Source of the DNA: Sphingorhabdus lacus
GTDB taxonomy: Bacteria > Pseudomonadota > Alphaproteobacteria > Sphingomonadales > Sphingomonadaceae
Length of the DNA stretch: 64,000 nt
Direction of reading: 5' to 3'
NCBI RefSeq assembly: GCF_009768975.1
Contig: NZ_CP035733.1
Span: 2,232,001-2,296,000, forward strand
A program made the position numbers and the translations under genes. Positions 53,059 through 61,142 of the stretch are shown piece by piece. How positions within the stretch are numbered: the stretch's first letter is position 1; each line of letters starts with the position of its first letter. The notes beneath the pieces are model-generated. The model saw nothing but the letters and a program-made list of their open reading frames with translations. It had not been told where the DNA came from and did not search any database.

Positions 53059-54009
53059 ATGCATGGACGCAGTTCGGTCCTGATGATCGCTTTTGCGGCG
53101 CTCGCAACCTGCACAGCGACACCGCCACAAGCGTCCACACCGGCACGCAGCGCGTCCGTTCCAGTTGAACCTCCCGCCATCACGCCTGCACCCGCGCGCT
53201 CCACCACAGCTCAGGTCGAGAGCATGCGGCCCGATTTCTGGTTTTCTACCCCTGCGATCCAAGGCGGCCTCGTCACCGCCCGAGCGCCCAGCGGCGCGCG
53301 CGCGGTCCTTTTTAACGGTGCCGAACTTCCCTTAACTGCTGAAGGTTTTTTCCTGATAGGTTTCGACCGCGATGCGGAAAACAGCGCCAGCCTTGTCGCC
53401 CTGTTTTCCGATGGGCAGCGTAAGGAGCATTATCTTCCCGTTGCACCGGGTAACTGGAAAATCGAACATGTGGCCGCCAACCCAACCGGCGGTGCAAAAA
53501 CCACTGAGGAATTTCAGGCGCGGCGCGGACCGGAACTCGCCCGTATCAACGCGGCCCGGGCGACGCGCGTGGCAAGTGATGGATGGCGGCAGAATTTTAT
53601 CCGCCCGGTCGCAGGACGGATATCCGGACTGTTCGGGGCGCAACGCATTTATAATGGCACACCCGGAAGCTACCACAGTGGTATGGACATCGCAGCGGCG
53701 GCTGGCACGCCCTTTGTTGCACCCGCCGACGGCGTGGTCACACTCGCCGCCGCAGAAGACGTCTTCACGTTAGAGGGACATTTGCTGATGATTGATCACG
53801 GCATGGGCCTCAACAGTGCGTTCCTGCACTGCTCCGAACTGTTGGTGCGCGAAGGCGATGTGGTGAAACAAGGGCAGGTCATCGGCAAAGTCGGTGCCAC
53901 CGGGCGTGCCAGCGGACCGCACCTGCACTGGGGCATGAAATGGAATAGCGCGCGAATTGACCCCAGGTTGGTGATCTCGGCTGTTTCGCCAAGCGGCAAC
54001 GGCCCTTAG
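53059..54009 (+). CDS. M23-family peptidase (LytM-type), likely lipoprotein
   Basis: A 316-residue protein with an N-terminal LATC lipobox-like signal, a Thr/Pro-rich linker, and a C-terminal M23 domain: SYHSGMDIAAAAGTPFVAPADGVV (HxxxD) and SGPHLHWGMKW (HxH) zinc ligands. It should cleave peptidoglycan crosslinks or activate amidases in the periplasm. It starts eight bases after the DUF2093 stop, suggesting one transcript xseA-DUF2093-M23. Confidence 0.88.
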   Translation: MHGRSSVLMIAFAALATCTATPPQASTPARSASVPVEPPAITPAPARSTTAQVESMRPDFWFSTPAIQGGLVTARAPSGARAVLFNGAELPLTAEGFFLIGFDRDAENSASLVALFSDGQRKEHYLPVAPGNWKIEHVAANPTGGAKTTEEFQARRGPELARINAARATRVASDGWRQNFIRPVAGRISGLFGAQRIYNGTPGSYHSGMDIAAAAGTPFVAPADGVVTLAAAEDVFTLEGHLLMIDHGMGLNSAFLHCSELLVREGDVVKQGQVIGKVGATGRASGPHLHWGMKWNSARIDPRLVISAVSPSGNGP

Positions 54010-54024
54010 TTCCCAAAACTTCGC

Positions 54025-54558
54025 TTAATTCACCCGCCGCATGCGGATGGCGCGCTGGCCATTGATATTGGCGAAATAGCTTCCCATTGCCGCTTCACGG
54101 ATCTTGATTTCGTTACCGCGTTCCGGATTTTTGCGCATGACTTGGGCATCGATCTGCACCCAGCGCGCGCCATCGTCGAGCAGGATCGTCCATTTCCCGG
54201 GGCTGGCTTGATAGGCAGAATCGATTTTGGCGACGAGCTCGAACTTTTCCTCTTCTTTGCCGTCATTGCCGAATATCTTCAGCTTTGGGATGGAAAAGCC
54301 GAACAGGCCACGCCGTGCCTCTTTCATCGACGCCTTATCGGCAAGGACGAGCTCGTCTTTCTTTTCGGCCTCGTCCATTGCGGCGACCTTCGCATCATAG
54401 CAGGACAACCGTTCAGTGGGGTCGGTAATGGTGCGGCAGTTTACCAATTCTTCGAAAATGGGGGGACGCGCCTCGGTTAGCTTGTCGTCCTTGGCCAAGG
54501 CGGGCGATGCCACCAAAGCCAATGCACCGATGAGGCCGATTTGCCTGAATTTCCGCAT
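54025..54558 (-). CDS. Exported protein of unknown function
   Basis: A 177-residue protein with a signal peptide (ending ALAKDD) and a cysteine motif NCRTITDPTERLSCYDA that occurs in several periplasmic hypothetical families, followed by an SH3-like beta region (KIDSAYQASPGKWTILLDDGARWVQID). No enzyme signature. It converges on the M23 gene with a 15-base gap. Confidence 0.65.
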   Translation of the reverse strand: MRKFRQIGLIGALALVASPALAKDDKLTEARPPIFEELVNCRTITDPTERLSCYDAKVAAMDEAEKKDELVLADKASMKEARRGLFGFSIPKLKIFGNDGKEEEKFELVAKIDSAYQASPGKWTILLDDGARWVQIDAQVMRKNPERGNEIKIREAAMGSYFANINGQRAIRMRRVN

Positions 54559-54635
54559 CCTATTCCCTCTCGTTTAGACAGGGAGCGGTTTTACCCTTCA
54601 ATCGGGCAATTTCGCAAGCGGGGAATGGTCTAAAC

Positions 54636-56882
54636 TCAGCCAGCCTTCCAATCGCTCACCGTGCTGAATACCGGCAGGGATTTGGGGCGTGGCTCGGCTT
54701 CGGTCGATTGGTAATAGCCGGGCGGCAGATTGCTGATCGGCATGCCGGCCGCGGCAAGCATATAGGGGGATATCCGGCGGCTCGTGCACAAGCCGCCATT
54801 GCCATCGTTCACCAGACGCTCTTCAAAAGCCAGACCCTGCTGATGCCCCATGGAGCGCACAACGGTGGACACGGCAAGCTGACCGTCGCCGAAATCGAGC
54901 ACGAAATTCGTGCCTTCGGGTACGTCCAATATGCCTTCTATCAACGCGCCCGACACCGACAGATTGCGCAGAACAACGTTGTAGCAATGGTTTTCATGGA
55001 TCGCGCCAATCTTGCGGAACATCGACAGGCGGTCCCCGCGCGTCACTGCTGGGCCAGAAGGACTAATGGACCATTCCCCGGCCTGCAGCCGTTCGAGCAG
55101 GACTTCATTACTGACTGCCTGGCTGTACACATATCCCTGGACATGGCTGACATTGAGGTCGCGGATCATGGCCAACTGATCGAGGGATTCAATGCCCTCC
55201 GCCGTGGTATCCATATCCAGCGCATCGGCGAGCGCCACGATGGCGGCGATGATCGCACCGTCACGGCTGCCCGGTTCGGTCGCGGTGCGGACAAAGCTCT
55301 GGTCGATTTTGATCTTGTCAAAAGGCGCGGTTCGCAAATAGCCGAGCGACGAATATCCCGTACCAAAGTCATCAAGCGCCAGGCGGACACCTATCTTCTT
55401 CAGCGCCTGGAACATGGCGTCGGTATCGGAGCTTTCCTGCAGGAAAACGCCTTCTGTGATTTCAAGCTCCAACCTGTCCGGCGAAAGGCCCGACGTGGAA
55501 AGGGCGCCTTCGATAAGTTTGGGCAGCAGGTCGTTTGCAAACTGGATGGGCGATACATTAACAGCCACGCGCAGCCTTCCGGGCCAGGTCGCTGCCTGTT
55601 CGCATGCCTTTTGCAACGCCCATTCGCCGAGTTCGCCGATGAGGTTGGTTTCTTCGGCAATCGGGATGAACAGCGCGGGCGATATATTGCCACGTTCAGG
55701 ATGATTCCACCGGATCAATGCTTCGAAGCCTGTGACCACGTTGGTTTTGGCATCCACGACCGGTTGGTATGCAAGCCATATCTGGTCCTTGGCGAGCGCA
55801 TCGCGCAGATCTTCTTCAAGTACGCGCCGATCTTCGGCCGCTTGCAGCAGCTCGCTGGAATAGAAACGGAATCGCCCGCGACCGCCGCCTTTTGCCGCAT
55901 AAAGCGCAAGGTCGGCGTTGCGGATCAATTCTTCGCTGCTTTGCCCGTCAAAGGGGCTGACCGCTATTCCAACCGAAGCGCCGATGATGCAGCGGCTTCC
56001 ATCGACGGAATAGGGATGGGACAGGCTCTTGATGATCTTCTCGGCCATGTCGCCCAATGCGCCACGATCATCAACGTCCTGAAGGATGATCTGGAACTCG
56101 TCGCCGCCAAGACGACCGATCTTCTCGCGGTCGCCAACAACCTTGATCAGCCGCTCCGCGACCTGCTTTAGCAACGCATCGCCAGCTGGGTGACCCAGCG
56201 TATCGTTGACATGCTTGAACCGGTCGAGGTCAATCAGCATGACCGAGCAGGCACGCCGTTGCTGTTTAAACGCCGAAAGTGTCGTTTCGAGAAGCTTGCC
56301 CATCCGGAAGCGGTTCAGCAGGCCGGTTAGCGAATCATATGTGGCGAGACGCGAATTGTCCTTGGCGCTGATCCGCTGCGCCGTGATGTCGGTGCCGCTC
56401 CCGCGATATCCGCCAAAATGGTCAGGTGTATGGAAATAAGGACGCCCTGACACAGACCACCAGATTTCGCCTTCACCCGGCTTGGCGGCCTGCAGGGGGA
56501 GGTCGTCGAATTTGGACTGTTTGCGTAAGATAAAGGGCAAGGTGCGCTGGTGCCCGGCAGCCTCATCGGCTTGCTGGAAGAGACTGGTGAAGGGCGCACC
56601 GATCAGCTCGTCACGGGTTTGGCCAAGCAACTCGCAGACAGATTCGGTAAGGTAGGTTATGCGGCCTTCGGCATCGGTCGACCAGAACCAGCCACGCCCG
56701 CTTTCTTCGTAATTTTGCAGCAGCAAAAGCGCATCTTTTGATGTGCCGCCGATAGCGTTGATCGCAAGTTGCGCCGGTTTGGCGACAGAGCGTGCGGTAA
56801 TTTTTCCGAACAGGCTGGACGAGCCTTCAGACGGCGTGTCTGAATTCTTGCCACCACCCCATGAAAATTTTCCTGCCGCCAT
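54636..56882 (-). CDS. PAS-GGDEF-EAL-PilZ cyclic-di-GMP protein
   Basis: A 748-residue cytoplasmic protein. Domains in order: PAS (about 50-165), diguanylate cyclase with intact GGDEF at 259-263, phosphodiesterase with intact EAL at 387-389 plus LDDFGTGYSSL and TTAEGIES motifs, and a C-terminal PilZ-like domain (NLSVSGALIEG with upstream arginines). No RxxD inhibitory site precedes GGDEF (REKI instead). The protein can in principle make, degrade and sense c-di-GMP; which activity dominates cannot be read. It may control motility or adhesion along with the flagellar genes in this window. Confidence 0.92.
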   Translation of the reverse strand: MAAGKFSWGGGKNSDTPSEGSSSLFGKITARSVAKPAQLAINAIGGTSKDALLLLQNYEESGRGWFWSTDAEGRITYLTESVCELLGQTRDELIGAPFTSLFQQADEAAGHQRTLPFILRKQSKFDDLPLQAAKPGEGEIWWSVSGRPYFHTPDHFGGYRGSGTDITAQRISAKDNSRLATYDSLTGLLNRFRMGKLLETTLSAFKQQRRACSVMLIDLDRFKHVNDTLGHPAGDALLKQVAERLIKVVGDREKIGRLGGDEFQIILQDVDDRGALGDMAEKIIKSLSHPYSVDGSRCIIGASVGIAVSPFDGQSSEELIRNADLALYAAKGGGRGRFRFYSSELLQAAEDRRVLEEDLRDALAKDQIWLAYQPVVDAKTNVVTGFEALIRWNHPERGNISPALFIPIAEETNLIGELGEWALQKACEQAATWPGRLRVAVNVSPIQFANDLLPKLIEGALSTSGLSPDRLELEITEGVFLQESSDTDAMFQALKKIGVRLALDDFGTGYSSLGYLRTAPFDKIKIDQSFVRTATEPGSRDGAIIAAIVALADALDMDTTAEGIESLDQLAMIRDLNVSHVQGYVYSQAVSNEVLLERLQAGEWSISPSGPAVTRGDRLSMFRKIGAIHENHCYNVVLRNLSVSGALIEGILDVPEGTNFVLDFGDGQLAVSTVVRSMGHQQGLAFEERLVNDGNGGLCTSRRISPYMLAAAGMPISNLPPGYYQSTEAEPRPKSLPVFSTVSDWKAG

Positions 56883-56965
56883 TTTACAAAATGCCTAACT
56901 GATCCAGTCAGGAAAGTTAGCAGCAAGCTCTTTCAGAATGGTAAATATTCCCTTGTTTCGGGCGC

Positions 56966-57943
56966 TTACGAAAAGGTGCGTTCGATAAACCAATAGCTCG
57001 CCGTGATGCCGATGGCATAGGTCGCCAGTTTCACCACAGGAAGCAGAAGAGCATCTGAAACGCGCCGCAAAGTAGCCAGTAGGAGCAATGTGAGCGCGAC
57101 AATCATAATCTGGCCGACTTCAACACCCAGATTGAAGGTCAATAATGCGACCGATATGTCCTGCTCCGGCAGGCCGATTTCCTTCAGCGCCCCCGCAAAA
57201 CCAAAGCCGTGCAGCAAGCCAAACCCGAAGGCGACGACCCAAGGCACCCGTTCCGATAGACGCGCTTCGCCAGGCTTTCGCTTGATTATTTCAACAGCCA
57301 GAAAGAGGATGGAAAGCGCAATAACACTTTCAACGGGTTGCTGTGGCAGTCCAATCAACCCCAAAGTTGTGCCCACCAACGTCAGCGAATGGGCGACGGT
57401 GAAAGCCGTAACCGCCTTGGCGATTGTCCAGAAGCCCGACAGCAAGAGAACGAGGGAAACCACGAACAGCAAATGATCGTAGCCAAAAAGGATGTGGTCG
57501 ATGCCGGTGACAAAATAGGTCCACGCTACTTGCCAGCCGCTCGCCTTTTCCTGAATGGAAACCTGAGGCTCGGCAGGCGTGAGACGCAGGGCTTGCACAG
57601 GACGACCAAGCGGAGCAACCCGCACCAGAACGTCCGACTGCGCGGTTTCTATGCCGTCGAGGCCGATAAATTGCCCCGCAACCTCTCCTTTGCACACTAC
57701 AGCGGACCGCGTTGTGACGGCCGCGTTCGCGATGTCCCGTTGCGGTTCTCCTGTCAGTGCGCAGCCTTTGGGCAAGAGCGGAGCGGTGGATGGCGTGAAA
57801 CCGCCCTGCATCGGAAGCTTCCAAACCAGCATCCACTGTGTGGCAGATTGCTGGGTGAATTCCATATATCCGGGCCGTAATTCATCCGCTCGCGCAGGGG
57901 TGCCAAGCGCGAGAAGGAGCAGCAGAAACAGCAGCCTGATCAC
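56966..57943 (-). CDS. HupE/UreJ family membrane protein
   Basis: A 325-residue protein with a signal peptide (ending PARADEL), an extracytoplasmic beta domain (about 22-140) and a C-terminal HupE-type membrane domain: GIDHILFGYDHLLFVVSLVLL, TAFTVAHSLTL and FGLLHGFGFAGALKEIGLPEQDISVALLTFNLGVEVGQ in part. HupE/UreJ proteins transport nickel or cobalt, but this long version differs and is often encoded with a peptidyl-prolyl isomerase. GTG 57943 overlaps the isomerase stop. Confidence 0.88.
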   Translation of the reverse strand: MIRLLFLLLLLALGTPARADELRPGYMEFTQQSATQWMLVWKLPMQGGFTPSTAPLLPKGCALTGEPQRDIANAAVTTRSAVVCKGEVAGQFIGLDGIETAQSDVLVRVAPLGRPVQALRLTPAEPQVSIQEKASGWQVAWTYFVTGIDHILFGYDHLLFVVSLVLLLSGFWTIAKAVTAFTVAHSLTLVGTTLGLIGLPQQPVESVIALSILFLAVEIIKRKPGEARLSERVPWVVAFGFGLLHGFGFAGALKEIGLPEQDISVALLTFNLGVEVGQIMIVALTLLLLATLRRVSDALLLPVVKLATYAIGITASYWFIERTFS

Positions 57944-58776
57944 GGCTTGGCAATCTTGATCGTGTAGGCGTCCAGCAGTGCTTGATAGGCCTCCGCTTCA
58001 CGTGCATTGGCGCCGCTGACACGCCAGTCATTTTCGACCCTTTGCCGGACGGCATCAAGCGTTGGCTTACCCGATGCCTTTCTGGCACGGACCCGAACGA
58101 GATGTTCACCAAAGCCGGATTGGACAGGACCTGTCCAGCTGTCCAATGGCGAAGTAGACAAGGCCTGCGTGAAGGCGTCGCCAAATTGGCGGGCAATGTC
58201 CGATGCGGAGCTTTGTTCCAAGGCGCGAGGCAGCGAAATTGATTTGCCCTGCGTGCGCCAATCCGCACCTTGAGCAATGCTTTTCAATATCGCGGTGCCG
58301 TCCTGTGCCGTTTCGCCAAGATAGATCTGGTCAAAATCATAGATGATGTCGGTGGCAAAACGCTCGGGATGGCGGTCCAGCCAGTTTTGCAGGGTTTTCT
58401 CGTCGGCCTGCGCGTTTTCAACCTGCGCCTTGGCTAGAAACTCCATTTTGGAGCGAAGGCGGCGCCGAATGACCGTATCGTCCTCGTCCAGACCAAGCCG
58501 TTTAGCTTCCCGATAATAGACCTCTTCCTTGATATAATCCCGGATCAGGCCATCAATCTCGGCTTGGGTCGGAGGGCGTCGCCATATCTGCTCCCAACTG
58601 GCGGACAAGCGCGCCACTTTGTCTTCGGTGATGTGGATCGTCCGGCTTTCGGCATCGACGCCCCCACCGCGCCAAAGCGACAAAAGGAAAACCAGAAAGC
58701 CGGCAATCAAAAAATGGACAAGAGGTTCACCCAACAAAGAGCGAAGACGAGATGGAGACTTTTCTGGGCCTGTCAT
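57940..58776 (-). CDS. Membrane-anchored parvulin/SurA-like peptidyl-prolyl isomerase
   Basis: A 278-residue protein with one N-terminal membrane anchor (about 19-37) and a SurA/PpiC-like periplasmic part: IDGLIRDYIKEEVYYREAKRLGLDEDD, RRRLRSKMEFLAK and a PpiC-like domain (RFATDIIYDFDQIYL, FGEHLVRVRARKAS). It likely helps fold the HupE-type partner or envelope proteins; the two genes overlap by four bases. The PPIase core is divergent. Confidence 0.82.
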   Translation of the reverse strand: MTGPEKSPSRLRSLLGEPLVHFLIAGFLVFLLSLWRGGGVDAESRTIHITEDKVARLSASWEQIWRRPPTQAEIDGLIRDYIKEEVYYREAKRLGLDEDDTVIRRRLRSKMEFLAKAQVENAQADEKTLQNWLDRHPERFATDIIYDFDQIYLGETAQDGTAILKSIAQGADWRTQGKSISLPRALEQSSASDIARQFGDAFTQALSTSPLDSWTGPVQSGFGEHLVRVRARKASGKPTLDAVRQRVENDWRVSGANAREAEAYQALLDAYTIKIAKP

Positions 58777-58893
58777 TTTATTTGCCTAAAGCGCCATCAA
58801 AACGGTTGCAAGCACCGATAAACAATGTGAGAAATAGGTGAATTTCGGGCCTGAAATATCGGGCTTTGCTGCAACTGGGGGGCACGCACCGAT

Positions 58894-60840
58894 TTGACTG
58901 AGAGCGACCCGATAACCGACGCAACCGATACGCAAAAGTCGACTGTGTTTTTCAGTTATTCGCGTGAAGACCAGGCACGTGCAATTCCGATAATCGGGCT
59001 TATTCAAGATGCCGGTTTCGCCACATGGTGGGATGGCATGCTGGAAGGCGGCGAGCGTTTTTCCCGGTCGACCGAAGAAGCGTTGGACAGAGCAAAGGCA
59101 GTCGTTGTGCTCTGGTCCAAAACATCAGTCCAGTCGCACTGGGTTCATGATGAGGCCACCCGCGGACGTGACCGGAGTATCCTTATCCCTCTGTCGCTCG
59201 ACGGTACGGAACCACCCTTGGGGTTTGGCCAGTTTCAGGTCATCAACCTCGCACAATCCAAAATGGACAGCTCCGATACCGAAATATTACGGATGCTGCG
59301 CGCGATTGCAGCTTCCCACCGCGCCGTACTAAACATGCCCGCACCGGTTGCGAAAAACGGTTTTAAGATCAACCGCCGCTGGGCAATAGGCGGCGGACTT
59401 GCGGTGGCGGCGGGTGCTGCCGGTTTCGCGGTGTGGAAGACCGATGTATTTGGCGGCCCCTCCACACGCAACAGCGTCGCCGTTTTGCCTTTCGACAATC
59501 TCAGTGGCGATCCTGAACAACGTTATTTCTCAGATGGTCTGGCATCAGAAATCCGGTCCAATCTATCGCGCAATGCATTATTGGAAATTGTCGGGCAAAC
59601 ATCATCAAACCAGTTCCGCGATCGAAAAGGCAATATTCAATCCATCGCCCAGGAATTGAAGGTTTCCTACCTGCTCGACGGCAATGTGCAGCGGGTTGGC
59701 GACAAGGTCAAAATAGCGGTCGAGTTGACCGATGGCCGCAGCGGCACAAACAAATGGTCGAAAATTTTTGAGCGCCAATTGTCGGATATCTTCGCGGTAC
59801 AAAGCGAAATCGCCACGGCAGTCGCCGGGGCACTGTCCGCAGCGATGGACGATAGTTCAGCAGGTAAGAAGGCATTACAAGTCGGTGGCACCCGCAGCCT
59901 GACAGCCTTCGACGCCTATTTGCGCGGACGCGAACTTTTTGAATCGCATATTGACGAGGCGTCGGAACGTGCAGCTTTGGCAAAGCTGGAACAGGCTATT
60001 GCAATTGACCCCGATTATGCCGCCGCGCGGGCGCTCCGGTCGCGTACCCTTGCCGTTATCGCCAACCAATATGCCACGGCAGTCGAGCGGAAAGCTCTCT
60101 ACTCAGAAGCGGTGAATGAAGCCCAAAAGGCAGCCAAGGCAGCACCGAATTTTGCGCCGGCCTATGCCGCACTGGGATACGCCTTGTTTTACGGGCGGCT
60201 TGATGCGGCAGCGGCCCGTAAGCCGTATGAGCAGGCATATGCACTGGCGAAAAGCGATGTCGATGTGCTGAGCCGCTATGCCGTATATTGTGCGCGGACA
60301 GGAAGGTTCGTCGCGGCGGAAACCGCAATCAATCGGGCCGCGATACTTGACCCGCTCAATTCCACGATGTTCAAGTCCGCAGGCAATATCAAATATGCGG
60401 CAAAGGCTTATCAAGAGGCGATCAATTTCGGGCGCAAAGCGCTTGCCCTCAATCCGCAGCGCAGCACCCTGCATGGGGACATTGGCAATGCCTATCTGAT
60501 GCTGGGCGATGTCGATAAGGCGCAAGCAGAATTTGCGCTGGAAACAAACAGCCTGCTTGCGCTGCCGGGGAATGCGATCATTGCGCAGAAAAAAGGCGAC
60601 TTGGACAAGGCAAAGGCAGCGCTTTCGGCGCTCATCAGTGAACATGGCGACAACGCACTTTACCAACAGGCGCAGATACTGGCGCAATGGGGCCAGAAGG
60701 AGGACGCTTTTGCGACGCTCCAAAAGGCCTATGATGCCGGGGATTCCGGACTGGTCTATTTGCTGAACGATCCGTTCCTGGATCCGTTGCGAGAGGACGC
60801 GCGGTATAAGGCCTTGCTAGGACAACTGAAATTCGTGTAA
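58894..60840 (+). CDS. TIR-TM-TolB-TPR signalling protein
   Basis: A 648-residue protein in four parts: an N-terminal TIR domain (about 16-140; VFFSYSREDQARA, VVLWSKTSVQSHWVHDEATRG, with Glu87 at the position of the NADase glutamate), one transmembrane helix (about 163-182), a TolB-like/FlgO-type domain (193-320; VAVLPFDNLSGDPEQRYFSDG) and TPR-like repeats from about 330 to the end. TIR domains can hydrolyse NAD or bind nucleotides; similar TIR-TolB-TPR proteins exist in alphaproteobacteria without known function. TTG 58894 is the earliest plausible start, with GGGGGG 12 bases upstream. Confidence 0.85.
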   Translation: MTESDPITDATDTQKSTVFFSYSREDQARAIPIIGLIQDAGFATWWDGMLEGGERFSRSTEEALDRAKAVVVLWSKTSVQSHWVHDEATRGRDRSILIPLSLDGTEPPLGFGQFQVINLAQSKMDSSDTEILRMLRAIAASHRAVLNMPAPVAKNGFKINRRWAIGGGLAVAAGAAGFAVWKTDVFGGPSTRNSVAVLPFDNLSGDPEQRYFSDGLASEIRSNLSRNALLEIVGQTSSNQFRDRKGNIQSIAQELKVSYLLDGNVQRVGDKVKIAVELTDGRSGTNKWSKIFERQLSDIFAVQSEIATAVAGALSAAMDDSSAGKKALQVGGTRSLTAFDAYLRGRELFESHIDEASERAALAKLEQAIAIDPDYAAARALRSRTLAVIANQYATAVERKALYSEAVNEAQKAAKAAPNFAPAYAALGYALFYGRLDAAAARKPYEQAYALAKSDVDVLSRYAVYCARTGRFVAAETAINRAAILDPLNSTMFKSAGNIKYAAKAYQEAINFGRKALALNPQRSTLHGDIGNAYLMLGDVDKAQAEFALETNSLLALPGNAIIAQKKGDLDKAKAALSALISEHGDNALYQQAQILAQWGQKEDAFATLQKAYDAGDSGLVYLLNDPFLDPLREDARYKALLGQLKFV

Positions 60841-60868
60841 ACTCGTGTTTCCTGAAGGGGGAAAGAAT

Positions 60869-61135
60869 ATGCGTAAAATTGTAACATTGTCAGCAGCTGC
60901 ATTTCTGGTTCTGGGCGTTACCGCCTGCAACAAGCCCGAAGCCGAAAAAACATCGGAAGAGGTAGTAGCTGAAGAAACCGTGGTTGCCGAACCTGCCGTT
61001 GAAGATTCAGCCGCCAAGACCGAAGACGGCGCAACGGAAACCAAGCCCGCGGATCAGGGTTCAACCGATCAAGGCTCGACCGATCAGGGTTCAACTGATC
61101 AGGGTTCGACCGACCAGGGTTCGACAGACCAATAA
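60869..61135 (+). CDS. Acidic repeat-containing lipoprotein
   Basis: An 88-residue lipoprotein (lipobox LVLGVTAC, Cys about residue 20) rich in Glu, Ala and Val, ending with five copies of DQGST. The repeats are encoded by near-identical 15-base units, so copy number may vary. GGGGGAAAG precedes ATG 60869. It follows the TIR gene by 28 bases and converges on the protease gene; it is probably a surface or periplasmic spacer. Confidence 0.7.
   Translation: MRKIVTLSAAAFLVLGVTACNKPEAEKTSEEVVAEETVVAEPAVEDSAAKTEDGATETKPADQGSTDQGSTDQGSTDQGSTDQGSTDQ
61052..61132 (+). repeat. 15-base tandem repeat encoding DQGST
   Basis: Five consecutive 15-base units (GATCAGGGTTCAACC-like) plus a partial sixth encode the C-terminal DQGST repeats of the lipoprotein. 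Units differ only at third codon positions and a few bases. Confidence 0.8.
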
Positions 61136-61142
61136 GATACCT

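Noticed and set aside
54708-56171. Long plus-strand open frame (487 codons) opposite the PAS-GGDEF-EAL-PilZ gene
   Set aside because: Antisense of a protein with intact catalytic motifs; the translation is low in family motifs and rich in Arg, His and Gln as expected of a shadow frame.
58894-60840. Thoeris or CBASS effector
   Set aside because: No ThsA-type SLOG/NADase partner, cyclase or ubiquitin-like genes are adjacent in the visible sequence, and the TIR protein has a membrane helix with TolB and TPR parts.
61052-61132. Possible CRISPR or minisatellite
   Set aside because: Units are contiguous 15-mers in frame with the lipoprotein and have no spacers; it is a coding repeat.
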